This document shows, piece by piece, positions 34,833-42,735 of a DNA stretch of 64,000 bases (positions are counted from its first letter, which is position 1; the number at the start of each line of letters is the position of its first letter). Source of the stretch: Planococcus kocurii (GTDB lineage Bacteria > Bacillota > Bacilli > Bacillales_A > Planococcaceae); the NCBI RefSeq assembly GCF_001465835.2, contig NZ_CP013661.2:1976501-2040500 (forward strand). The letters run 5' to 3'. The notes beneath the pieces were generated by a model that searched no databases, had not been told where the DNA came from, and was given only the letters and a program-made list of their open reading frames with translations. Position numbers and translations under genes: made by a program.

Positions 34833-35180
34833 AATCTTGCGAAAGCAAGATTCAGCTTGTAGACAAAAGAATAATTATTCATTTTTTTGTATGCATCTAG
34901 GATTCTCCGCACCAAGCGGACGCTTTGCGACGAAGCTAGCGCAGCGATGCAGGAGCATATCTTTGCCCTTCGCCACTTGGTGCTCCGAATCCTTAAGTGA
35001 GTAGATGAAAAGGCTTGATCATGTATTTTTATGGTGAAGTGTACTAAAGAATCTCACTTTGACTGAAGTTGAGCCCACCGGAAAGCGAAGTGGCCAGCTC
35101 AGTTGGAGATTATACATCACTATTCAGTTTAATAAGACTTTGTCTACAGTCTAGAATCTTGCGAAAGCAAGGTTTTTTTT
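34833..35180. repeat. MITE-like structured element with duplicated hairpins
   Basis: The hairpin AATCTTGC-GAAA-GCAAGATT at 34833-34852 recurs at 35155-35172 (ending GCAAGG before eight T residues). Just inside, TGTAGACAAAAG at 34858 and CTTTGTCTACA at 35138 form inverted ends. The centre folds further: AGGATTC...GCACCAAG at 34899-34915 pairs with CTTGGTGC...GAATCCT ending at 34993. No gene is present. The outer hairpins act as terminators for natB (right copy) and for the leftward acetyltransferase gene (left copy, T-run on the minus strand). Confidence 0.75.
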
Positions 35181-35631
35181 ATGGACAAATGAATTTCATG
35201 CCTTCGTGGCTTGCGATAAATCCTAATCGTGCATAAAAACGATGAGCATCCTTCCGTTTTTTATCTGTGGTTAACTGAACGAGTCCGCAATGTTCGGCTT
35301 TGGCAATGGCCATTGCTTCTTTAAACAAAGCTTCGCCAACTTGGGTTCCACGCTGATTTTGAGCAACACGCACACCTTCAATTTGGGCGCGTTTCATGCC
35401 TTGCCTTGCTAGACCCGGAATAATCGTCAGTTGAAGACAGCCAATAATCGAAGCTCCTTCAACAGCTAACAGGAGCTGGTTTCCAACTTGAGCTTCTATC
35501 GCGTTAAACGCTTCGATGTAAGAGTCTGGCAAAGGAGTTTCATACCGTTCACGCGTAGTACCCAATTCGTCATCTGCTAGAAGCTGAACAATGTTAGGTA
35601 GGTCCTCTATAACAGCTTTTCGGAAAATCAT
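35179..35631 (-). CDS. GNAT-family N-acetyltransferase
   Basis: 150 residues. The acetyl-CoA site is visible as VRVAQNQRGTQVGEALFKEAM, followed by LTTDKKRKDAHRFYARLGF. The acceptor is unknown. AGGAGTG precedes ATG 35631. It is the last gene of a probable leftward operon with three tiny membrane-protein genes. The terminator lies in the MITE-like element. Confidence 0.88.
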   Translation of the reverse strand: MIFRKAVIEDLPNIVQLLADDELGTTRERYETPLPDSYIEAFNAIEAQVGNQLLLAVEGASIIGCLQLTIIPGLARQGMKRAQIEGVRVAQNQRGTQVGEALFKEAMAIAKAEHCGLVQLTTDKKRKDAHRFYARLGFIASHEGMKFICP

Positions 35632-35649
35632 TCGAAATTCACTCCTTTT

Positions 35650-35829
35650 TTATTTGACGACTTTACGATTGCTAGCTGGATGATTTTTCTTGTAATTTAA
35701 AATCATGAGTGGCATGCCAAGTATGGCCACAATCAAAACCGGTACAAATCGGTTATTTAGCAGGCAGTAAAGAAGTACGATGGCGTAAATTGCCATAATT
35801 AGCGAGTGGTAGGCGTAATATTTTTTCAA
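35650..35829 (-). CDS. Very small two-helix membrane protein
   Basis: A 59-residue protein starting at TTG 35829, 8 bp after an AGGAGG. It contains SLIMAIYAIVLLYCLLN and FVPVLIVAILGMPLMIL as two membrane helices, then a basic tail (KKNHPASNRKVVK). No homologue was recognised. The strong ribosome-binding site and its place in a tight leftward series support it as real. Confidence 0.6.
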   Translation of the reverse strand: MKKYYAYHSLIMAIYAIVLLYCLLNNRFVPVLIVAILGMPLMILNYKKNHPASNRKVVK

Positions 35830-35886
35830 TTCTAGTCCTCCTGTTCTATATCCATCCTTGATCCAAAGTAAAGCTCGAGGTAGCCG

Positions 35887-36087
35887 TCAGGACGAAGACC
35901 CCTTCATCCGAGTAACCAAAAAAGTGCTGACGAAAAAATAATAAATAGCCAAAATAGCTAACGCATCTGCTGCGACAATGAGTAACTCACCATTTCGAAT
36001 GACAAATCGCCACAGCAACGAACTGAACAGAAATAGTACGGGAAACAAAATGAAGTAATCGAAGAAAACCAATTTTGGGTGGTTCAT
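35887..36087 (-). CDS. Very small two-helix membrane protein
   Basis: 66 residues. The start is ATG 36087, with AGGAG correctly spaced. ATG 36093 is too close to the same site. Two helices (FFDYFILFPVLFLFSSLLW and LLIVAADALAILAIYYFFVSTFL) flank a short polar turn. No domain was recognised. It lies between two other tiny genes on the same strand. Confidence 0.6.
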   Translation of the reverse strand: MNHPKLVFFDYFILFPVLFLFSSLLWRFVIRNGELLIVAADALAILAIYYFFVSTFLVTRMKGSSS

Positions 36088-36148
36088 GCGCATTCACTCC
36101 TATGGCCTCAACACTAGCTGGAGATGAACCAACACTCAAGCTTCAAGA

Positions 36149-36289
36149 TTATTCCATTTTCACGTCATCAAAAGCCTTATGCACAACGCGGGCGTACAGA
36201 AACTTCGCAGGGTACAACGCTAGAATAATAGCGACTACTTGAATGACGGTCTTGCTCCATCCCATCAAGTTCCATGCTTTTTTGTTCAT
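36149..36289 (-). CDS. Very small single-helix membrane protein
   Basis: 46 residues: MNKKAWNLMGWSK, then a hydrophobic helix (TVIQVVAIILALYPA), then a charged tail. AAGGAGG lies 8 bp upstream of ATG 36289. It is probably the first gene of the leftward operon 36289-35179. Function is unknown. Confidence 0.55.
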   Translation of the reverse strand: MNKKAWNLMGWSKTVIQVVAIILALYPAKFLYARVVHKAFDDVKME

Positions 36290-36529
36290 GTGCCTGTTCC
36301 TCCTTGGTAAAAATCCAAAATGTCTATAACCTTATTACGAATCAGCTACGCATTCGTTTCATTGTTTCAAGCAAAATGCCTAGGGCTAAAAAAATAGACT
36401 TATTCTCTGGAGTTTTTCTAAAATGTAAGCACAGAAATAGCAGGGAAGTGATATAATGAGAACGTGCGTTCCTTTCGGTAAGGAAGGAACCTGACCAGAA
36501 CGTGTATGTAACAAAAGGAGAGTGTGCCC

Positions 36530-36826
36530 ATGAAAACTACAGGAATCGTAAGAAACACAGACTCACTTGGACGCATCGTCATTCCGAAAGAACTGAGAAG
36601 CGGAATGGAAATGAGCGTTGGAGATCCCGTGGAGATTTTAGTAGAAGAAGATGTGATTGTGTTGAGAAAATACCAACCCGCCGGTGCTTGTTTGGTAACA
36701 GGTGAGGTATTAGTGGAAAACAAAGAATTTGCGCCAGGGCTCACCTTAAGTCTGACAGGCGCGCGCATTCTCTTGCAAGAGCTGCAAAACAAGAAAGCGA
36801 ATCTTGGATCAACAAAGAAGGAATGA
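36530..36826 (+). CDS. AbrB/Abh-family transition-state regulator
   Basis: 98 residues. The N-terminal swapped-hairpin DNA-binding domain reads MKTTGIVRNTDSLGRIVIPKELR. The C-terminal dimerisation domain has CLVTGEVLVENKEFAPGLTLSLTGARILLQEL. It is close to B. subtilis AbrB/Abh in length. AAAGGAGAG precedes ATG 36530. An in-frame ATG at 36524 is too close to it. A remnant of a second AbrB-type gene lies 330 bp downstream on the other strand. Confidence 0.92.
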   Translation: MKTTGIVRNTDSLGRIVIPKELRSGMEMSVGDPVEILVEEDVIVLRKYQPAGACLVTGEVLVENKEFAPGLTLSLTGARILLQELQNKKANLGSTKKE

Positions 36827-36860
36827 CCGAAATCGTTAAATACATGGGAAGTGAATGAAG

Positions 36861-36900
36861 AAAAGACTGTCAGAGCATCAAAACCCGGCAGTCTTTTTCT
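36861..36900 (+). terminator. Rho-independent terminator
   Basis: AAAAGACTG pairs with CAGTCTTTT, with two further weak pairs inside the loop end, followed by T residues. Confidence 0.75.
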
Positions 36901-37158
36901 AATGGAATGATTTATCCCGATTTTTGCGTTTATCCGTATGTTATGAATAAAGTTAGTAGCAATGCAAAAAAAGATTAACAAACTTCTCCCTAACACATGT
37001 GGAAGTTTGCGAAGATGAAATAATGAACAGCAAAATTCAATTAATCAAAAATGTATAAAATGCAGGATTGGATGAATAAATGAGGAAATAAAACGATCCA
37101 CCGTGATTCGCATTGTGAAGAGGCGTGGTAGGTTCTGTAAGCTTCACTATATAATTTT

Positions 37159-37254
37159 TCATCGAAAGTGGCTACTCTTGGATCTTCTCAACTCGATCGG
37201 CGTGACAATGCGGCCAAGCTGATCGACTTTCCTCATAATACAGGTACTCTTCAT
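37159..37254 (-). pseudogene. Remnant of an AbrB-type gene
   Basis: The leftward frame from ATG 37254 gives MKSTCIMRKVDQLGRIVTPI then ELRR. This matches the AbrB consensus (MKSTGIVRKVDELGRVVIPI, ELRR). The frame stops after 31 codons, before the rest of the DNA-binding domain. A possible shifted continuation (DEKLYSEAYRTYH) recalls the DEKIILKKY segment but is uncertain. The surrounding 36900-37460 holds nothing else that I recognise. Confidence 0.7.
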
Positions 37255-37467
37255 CATAAGACTCCTTCATTTCTGTAATCATCATACTCTTACTCATTCT
37301 ACTTATTCATGAAGCAACGCGTCCAATTTATGAACCGCTTGGAAGAGGTTATAGTCCGAGGAGAAACCAATTGATATAAAGATTTTCATGACGGTCATTC
37401 CAGTCAAATGCTTACTGTGGAATATGAAAAACAGGTGCAGCCTATTGAAGCGCATGCACCTGTCTTC

Positions 37468-37731
37468 TTATTCGTAGATATCTTTTCGATGCCCAACATC
37501 GATAATGGTAATAATGATCTTTTCGTCTTCGATCAACGCTAAAATACGGTAATCACCAACCCGGTAACGCCACTTGCCTTTGTGGTTTTCAACAAATGCC
37601 TTGCCTTGTATTCGTGGATCGTCGGTATCCTTCAAGTTCTTTTCAATCCAGCCAATCAGGAGAGAGGCCTGGTACCGGTCCATCTTTTTTAATTTCTTCA
37701 ACGCGACATCTGAGAAATGAACTGCATACAT
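37468..37731 (-). CDS. RelE/ParE-family toxin
   Basis: 87 residues. The fold signature is visible as VHFSDVALKKLKKMDRYQA, KWRYRVGDYRILALIEDEKIIITIIDVGHRKDIY. RelE-type toxins cut mRNA in the ribosome, whereas ParE types inhibit gyrase. The RYRVGDYRI and VGHRKDIY blocks favour RelE. It lies 6 bp after its antitoxin gene. Confidence 0.9.
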   Translation of the reverse strand: MYAVHFSDVALKKLKKMDRYQASLLIGWIEKNLKDTDDPRIQGKAFVENHKGKWRYRVGDYRILALIEDEKIIITIIDVGHRKDIYE

Positions 37732-37737
37732 CGTTGG

Positions 37738-37950
37738 TTATAAACCCAATTCTTTTTTGACGTCATCCAAGGAATGGGTTGTTTCCATAGTGGCAAGGAC
37801 CCGGTCAAAGTTTTCGACATCCAGTTCATCTTCAATCTTCTCGATGATGGCATTCCGCATCAAATCCGAAACAGATGTGTTTTTCAGTTTGGCGTAGTCG
37901 CGGATGAGTTTGCTGTCGCGGTCATCCACACGCAAAGAAATAGTGGCCAT
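37738..37950 (-). CDS. RelB/DinJ-type antitoxin
   Basis: 70 residues. The N-terminal ribbon-helix-helix (MATISLRVDDRDSKLIRDYA, then NTSVSDLMRNAIIEKIE) binds DNA, and the C-terminal part neutralises the toxin. The start is ATG 37950 after AAGGGGG. Longer open codons upstream overlap the operator and are rejected. It is autoregulated in this family, and a palindrome lies just upstream. Confidence 0.9.
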   Translation of the reverse strand: MATISLRVDDRDSKLIRDYAKLKNTSVSDLMRNAIIEKIEDELDVENFDRVLATMETTHSLDDVKKELGL

Positions 37951-37973
37951 GAATAAAACCCCCTTCTGCTCTT

Positions 37974-37992
37974 TGTAATACATTGTATTACA
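37974..37992. promoter_or_regulatory. 19-bp palindromic operator of the toxin-antitoxin operon
   Basis: TGTAATACA and TGTATTACA flank a single central T, a perfect palindrome 24 bp upstream of the antitoxin start. Ribbon-helix-helix antitoxins typically bind such sites. Confidence 0.75.
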
Positions 37993-38186
37993 TTTTGTTT
38001 TGTTTGTAAAATGATAGATTTTGAATTCTTGTATACAGCGATTCTCGTTGAAGTTCAATACATATACGCAGTTTGATAGAGAAAATAGAGGAATATCGAT
38101 ACTGATTTTTCGAGTAAAATCTTTCCTTTGAATTCACTTATTCCTTCGAAATTTTTGTACTAAAACCGTCTCCACCACAACCTTAA

Positions 38187-39149
38187 CTAAAAAGCTTTTC
38201 TCACAGACCATCCTAAATACGCGCCTTCATATTTCTTCGAATACAAAGACATAAGCTCAGTTTGGTAATCAATAACGGCCAAAGCGTCTGTTTTGGTTAC
38301 TTTTAAATGGCTACACGCGCAATTTTTCGTATCGATAAAAAGAGTGAAACCAGTTTCAGATAGTTCATTGATACACTCATCTGTCTTGTCATTCGGTATG
38401 ACAAGCGTATGGGTGATGTGACAAGTATTGTCCTGAAATAAATCAATGTTCGTTTCTTTTACTTGTAGCTGGTCGGCTTTAATTCTTTTCTCTTTCTCAT
38501 CAGTAGTTTCAACGTAAGTGTATAATCCTTCTTCAAAAGCATAATCTATTTCAATCCGGTTATAGTCTAAAATCCACTTTCTGAACTTATGATATAGGGG
38601 GGCAAGCGTATCCTTATTTAAGCCGAAAACGTCACATCCACGATCGTCGTACATGTGAAATACGAGGTCTTTTTCTGTGTTCATAAAGTATACAGATTCG
38701 CCAATAGAAGGATCTCGACCTTGCTCATAATTCCCAATGCCTTTCAGTATTTCTCGGTAGTGAATAGAGGCTAATTTTGCATAGACAATTTTCACGTTGA
38801 ATTCATTTTTTAGTTCTATCGTGTTGCCTGTTAACTCGTCAACATCCTCATCGATATCGTACAAAATGTCCTCTTCAATCCTTTGGTTACTTAGTAAATC
38901 AGTAAGATACGTTGGTGTGTTATTTCCAAACATACTATCTTCTGTCCCACCGTAATCTTTGATGTAAAGATAAATAAACTCGTCCGGCTTGAATACCTCT
39001 TCGAACAAGCTAGTCACTCTTGTCGTAACTTGATCGATTCTTGCTTCAGTTCCATTTTCATGCGGACTGCCTAGATCAAACCTTACATACAACTCACTCG
39101 TTAAGTTAGGGAAATTGCTTTCTAGGTACTTCAATAAGGTCTCTTTCAT
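38187..39149 (-). CDS. DUF3885-type protein
   Basis: 320 residues, soluble and acidic. The block YDDRGCDVFGLNKDTLAPLY followed by KFRKWILDYNRIEIDYAFEE matches the DUF3885 region I remember from Bacillales, whose function is unknown. The N-terminal part (FPNLTSELYVRFDLGSP) is also family-like. The C-terminal 90 residues (DQLQVKETNIDLFQDN onward) may be a second module. GAAAGGAA precedes ATG 39149. It could belong to immunity-type proteins, but nothing here shows that. Confidence 0.65.
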   Translation of the reverse strand: MKETLLKYLESNFPNLTSELYVRFDLGSPHENGTEARIDQVTTRVTSLFEEVFKPDEFIYLYIKDYGGTEDSMFGNNTPTYLTDLLSNQRIEEDILYDIDEDVDELTGNTIELKNEFNVKIVYAKLASIHYREILKGIGNYEQGRDPSIGESVYFMNTEKDLVFHMYDDRGCDVFGLNKDTLAPLYHKFRKWILDYNRIEIDYAFEEGLYTYVETTDEKEKRIKADQLQVKETNIDLFQDNTCHITHTLVIPNDKTDECINELSETGFTLFIDTKNCACSHLKVTKTDALAVIDYQTELMSLYSKKYEGAYLGWSVRKAF

Positions 39150-39195
39150 TCGTATTCCTTTCTTAAATGGATTCTGTCCTAAATTTGAATTAATC

Positions 39196-39483
39196 CTATT
39201 TATTTTTGTTTTTCAGTTCTAACAGAATAGGCGTTATATTCAATAAAATCGATAGGATGGTTAACACCCACAACGCGCCTGCCATTATCGGAACTACATC
39301 TAGTAAAGCAGACCAATCTTCCGCCTCTACCCAGCTCGACACCATACTATAATCCGCGACTACAGTTAACGCTGTAAAAGATAAGCCCATGGCCATCGCC
39401 AATTTATAATCTTTGCCTGTCGCATACATAGCAAGATTTATACAAGTTGCTATTATTGCCATAGCGCCTAGTAGAAACCACAT
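39196..39483 (-). CDS. Three-helix membrane protein of unknown function
   Basis: 95 residues. Helices are MWFLLGAMAIIATCINLAMY, LAMAMGLSFTALTVVADYSMV and VVPIMAGALWVLTILSILLNI. The start is ATG 39483, preceded by GGAGGG. A longer frame from 39510 has no site. No domain was recognised. Confidence 0.7.
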   Translation of the reverse strand: MWFLLGAMAIIATCINLAMYATGKDYKLAMAMGLSFTALTVVADYSMVSSWVEAEDWSALLDVVPIMAGALWVLTILSILLNITPILLELKNKNK

Positions 39484-39727
39484 AGCTATCCCTCCATTTA
39501 CGCAAAACATGATTAGTAAGTAAGACAGAATGGGCAGGCAATTAGTTTCTTAATACAAATGGAAATTTACTTAAATATACAGGATTGAAAAGACTTGAAA
39601 AAAAGTTCCTTTTTTAGTTCTCCTCTCCATATTCTGAATCCTCCTACTAAAGTATTTCGTTAGTAATAAAAGATATCCTACGCCATATAAAAAAGAAGGC
39701 ATGGATTGCAGATGTGGAGGTCGTAAT

Positions 39728-40201
39728 TTGAATAATGACTTGTTTCATTTTTTAACGATAGCTGTTCTTATGGTTTTGGTACTAACCGTCATTTTATTGA
39801 TCATTCTAATAAGTAGACTTGGTATAAATCTCTTTAAAAGGGACAAAATTTTCCCGAGAAGGAATTTGGTAGTCGTAGTTACAGGTGCAATCGTAGTTTC
39901 TTTTTACGCTCTTAATTGGCAGTTCAACTCAAGTTTTTTACCAGAGGGCTATCTAAACGAAAGATTAACTTCGCCTAATGGGGAATATGAAGTGAGAATT
40001 TATCATTATTCGGGATTGATCGATTATAAAAATGTGAGAGTTTCCATTTTTGATAAAGACCGTGAGAAATCAGAAACGATCTATTATAACTTCGTAGATG
40101 GACCATTAAATGTCGAGTGGGTAGATGAAGAAACACTAGCTATTAACAACATGGTGTTAACGATTCATGAGGACAGCTACGATTTTCGGAAAGAAAACTA
40201 A
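39728..40201 (+). CDS. DUF5412-like membrane-anchored protein
   Basis: 157 residues. The start is TTG 39728, 6 bp after GGAGGT. Two N-terminal membrane helices (residues about 6-30 and 42-58) are followed by an extracytoplasmic domain: LPEGYLNERLTSPNGEYEVRIYHYSG, KNVRVSIFDKD, VEWVDEETLAINNMVLTI. This matches DUF5412 as I remember it (SPNGEY, VEW, IN-x-x-L). Function is unknown. Confidence 0.65.
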   Translation: MNNDLFHFLTIAVLMVLVLTVILLIILISRLGINLFKRDKIFPRRNLVVVVTGAIVVSFYALNWQFNSSFLPEGYLNERLTSPNGEYEVRIYHYSGLIDYKNVRVSIFDKDREKSETIYYNFVDGPLNVEWVDEETLAINNMVLTIHEDSYDFRKEN

Positions 40202-40260
40202 AGCAGCGTCGCAAAAGCGGTGCTGCTTTAGTCATTGCCACTAGATGTGGATGCAAAAAC

Positions 40261-40641
40261 TCACTTGCCTGCTTCCATAACTGCAAAGTAATTCTGTTCA
40301 CTGTCCGCAAAGTTGAATACTCTGCCAGTAGGCATTTCCACTATTTTTCCGGTAGTAACGCCTTTATTTGTTAAGTCGGTATATAATTTATCGAGATTTC
40401 CGGTTGAGAACATTAAAGAGGGTGTACCTAGATTTAGTTCCGGAGACATCTTAGCAATTACTTTTTTATCGTGTAAAATAATACTTGTCTCTGAGTCTTT
40501 CGATGGAGCAATTTCGATCCATCTCATGCCATGAGTAGTTTCTTCTGCAATAATACTGAAGCCTACTTTTTTTGTCTAAAAACGTATTGCTTTTTCTTGA
40601 TCGTCTACATAAAGCATAATTTGACCGATTTTGTTAATCAT
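40261..40641 (-). pseudogene. VOC/glyoxalase-family gene with an amber stop
   Basis: From ATG 40641 (AGGAGGAG upstream) the frame reads MINKIGQIMLYVDDQEKAIRF. It meets TAG at 40576-40578 and continues TKKVGFSIIAEETTHGMRWIEIAPSKD to 40261 without further damage. The family normally has FW-x-x-x-LGF here, so the stop replaces the expected tryptophan, a one-base TGG to TAG change. The downstream 88 codons are intact, with ETSIILHDK, GTPSLMFSTGNLDKLY and FADSEQNYFAV. It is either a recent null allele or a base error. Confidence 0.85.
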
Positions 40642-40939
40642 TAAGGTTTCTCCTCCTTCTTTTTTTAAGTTTACCCATTTTAGTTATCAATTAATAAGTA
40701 TTTCAATGAACCTAGGCGACCAGTAGTAAATACCGTTCTTGTTAGGTGGAAAAGCAAGGAAATTAGGAAATGCATAGGAAAAGTGAAATGACTCTAGGCA
40801 AAGATAAAAGTTAAAAGAATGTGCAACATAATGGGATGCGTTTATAGGACCCATACGATAAAGCTATGAAAAAGAAGATTATGATGGATCTGGCGCACTG
40901 GGGTTCAGTATAATCGTCCAGTCTGAAAGGAAATGAAAA

Positions 40940-41628
40940 ATGAGTATAGAAGTCATTGTACAAAATGAACAGGAAGCAATCCAAGCAGAAAAAATGGGAG
41001 CAGCTAGACTAGAACTTGTCTCCTCCATCGATGAGGGAGGGTTAACACCGAGCTTTGAAACCATCAAGCAAGTGTTGAACAGTGTGACGGTACCGGTTCA
41101 AGTAATGATACGTCCTCACAGTCGAGATTTTTTTATAGCGATTCAGAAATGAACACAATCATCGAAGATGTCAAAAATGTGTTGAATTTGGGTGGTCACG
41201 GAATTGTATTTGGAGCTTTAACAAAGGATTACGCAATAGATGAACAAGCACTAGAAAAAGTCATTGCGGTGTCTGATCAGCTCGATATCACATTCCACCG
41301 CGCGTTTGATGAAATTGACGATCAGCTGTATGCATATAGGGCATTAGCGAACTACAAAAAACAAGTGAAACGAATTTTAACATCTGGTGGTCATGTGGAT
41401 TGTTTGAAAGGCAAGAACCAGTTAAGAAAGTTAGTCGAGTTATCAAAAGAGATGGAAGGCCCGTCTATTCTGTGTGGTGGGGGATTAACGCCGACGAATA
41501 TAGAAGAAATCCATCAAACTGTGAGGGCTAGCGAGTATCATTTGGGGAGCGGCGTCCGAAAAAATGGTTCTTATGCAGAAGGGTTTGACAAAGAAGTAAT
41601 GGAGCAAGTCACAGAAATGAAGGCTTAG
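40940..41628 (+). pseudogene. cutC: cutC, copper homeostasis family, split by a one-base deletion
   Basis: The first part is 40940-41152 (MSIEVIVQNEQEAIQAEKMG, RLELVSSIDEGGLTPS, VPVQVMIRPHSRDFF). The second is 41149-41628 (MNTIIEDVKNVL, TFHRAFDEI, RILTSGG, ILCGGGLTPTNI, YHLGSGVR). Together they form one CutC barrel. Adding one T to the T7 run at 41128-41134 restores SRDFFYSDSEMNTII, a typical CutC join, and a 229-residue protein. As read, the two parts overlap by ATGA, so reinitiation could make two fragments. CutC function in copper handling is itself uncertain. Confidence 0.9.
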
Positions 41629-41824
41629 CACAGAACATCCACCAGAAGAACGGATGAAAAAAGGGTAGATCCGAAGACAAGGGCCAATATTCAGGAGTTT
41701 ACGGATGATTTTGCTGTAAGTATAAGGTCTTTGCAAGTGTTTCTCATCAATGACCCTAGCGAGCAGTTAAAGCTCTGATTCCTTACTTCTTCGGAAGCAC
41801 CACAAGCTAAATTAAAAAATGAAA
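41629..41824 (+). other. Region after cutC with an unidentified coding remnant
   Basis: One frame stays open for about 44 codons (VDPKTRANIQEFTDDFAV, then SIRSLQVFLINDPSEQLKL and stop) without a start or ribosome-binding site. I do not recognise it. It may be the tail of a lost gene. Confidence 0.3.
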
Positions 41825-41865
41825 AAAGCCGTAGTCAAAAACAACCATGTTTTGACTACGGCTTT
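41825..41865. terminator. Bidirectional terminator
   Basis: AAAGCCGTAGTCAAAA pairs perfectly with TTTTGACTACGGCTTT around nine bases. It lies between cutC and the convergent mepB-like gene. Confidence 0.88.
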
Positions 41866-41901
41866 CTACATTTTCATCGCAATTAATAGCTATCCCAAAT
41901 G

Positions 41902-42411
41902 TTAGTGGCAATACAATTCTGTGATTTTTTCTTTGAGTAAGGGCTTCGAAAGTCGCATATCAATAAAATAGGGCAGCTGCCATTGCTGTGTTTTTATCGC
42001 TTGTTTGCTAGTGGGATGATCCCAGCTTGGGTAGACCCGCATGGCCATTTTTCCTTTGGTGACACTAGATTTAAGGATGGTGTGTTTAAGAAGAACTTTT
42101 TTCGGAAAGACAAACTGACCAAAGTCATGGCCGTTTTTAAATACGATTACCACCAATAAATCCGGTGCTTCGTCGTACAAGTAAGGTTGGTTTTCATTGT
42201 TTTCGTCTTTTTCCCAAAAAGCGACAAACTGCCCTGTTTTTTTGGGTGTGACATTCGCTACGCGGAATCGAATGGTTCTAAAGGATAGTTGAAATGTACC
42301 TGCACCATACATCGCGTTTTGTTTTTCTTCTTGAATCGACGTTACCACCAAATTATAGGGTTTATACAGTGTGTTAGTTAAATAGGTTAATGCTGTATAA
42401 AAATCATTCAT
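41902..42411 (-). CDS. MepB-family protein
   Basis: 169 residues. The start is ATG 42411 after CAGGAG. Upstream codons belong to a degraded neighbour. Typical MepB blocks are YGAGTFQLSFRTIRFRVANVTPKKTGQFVAFWEKD, PDLLVVIV, GQFVFPKKVL and MRVYPSWDHPTSKQAIKTQ. MepB is encoded next to the MepA efflux pump in staphylococci, and its function is unknown. No mepA or mepR is present here. Confidence 0.88.
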   Translation of the reverse strand: MNDFYTALTYLTNTLYKPYNLVVTSIQEEKQNAMYGAGTFQLSFRTIRFRVANVTPKKTGQFVAFWEKDENNENQPYLYDEAPDLLVVIVFKNGHDFGQFVFPKKVLLKHTILKSSVTKGKMAMRVYPSWDHPTSKQAIKTQQWQLPYFIDMRLSKPLLKEKITELYCH

Positions 42412-42484
42412 GCTACAACTCCTGAAATTCATAGTGATAAAAATAGAAAATGGCCGATATTGTTCTCCCGCCAATTTCTTACAC

Positions 42485-42735
42485 TTATTTCGATTTGTTT
42501 TTACCAAGTTTCTCATTGCCATGTTTGAAGTTGCCAGTAATTTTAGCCAATAATAACTGTACTTCTGTAATATTGTTTTCAACTTTACTGATTTTAGCTA
42601 TGAGACGCTCAGCTTCTTTGTCTCTTATTATTTTAATTTGTTTCTCACCAAAAACATAACTACCGTTCCTTTTTTCCCTACTTCAAAGGCAAAAGGTTCT
42701 TCGCTCAATCTCTTTCGCTTGTCTATTTCACCCAC
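42485..42735 (-). pseudogene. Small conserved Bacillales protein, frameshifted
   Basis: GTG 42735 follows GGGAGG and reads GEIDKRKRLSEEPFAFEVGKK before leaving frame. The next frame continues GSYVFGEKQIKIIRDKEAER, LIAKISKVENNITEVQ, LLLAKITGNFKHGNEK. That last block is conserved in a small Bacillales protein I remember but cannot name. Adding one base to the six-base A-run (T-run at 42670-42675 on the plus strand) joins them into 83 residues. It overlaps the end of the CrtO-like gene. Confidence 0.78.
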
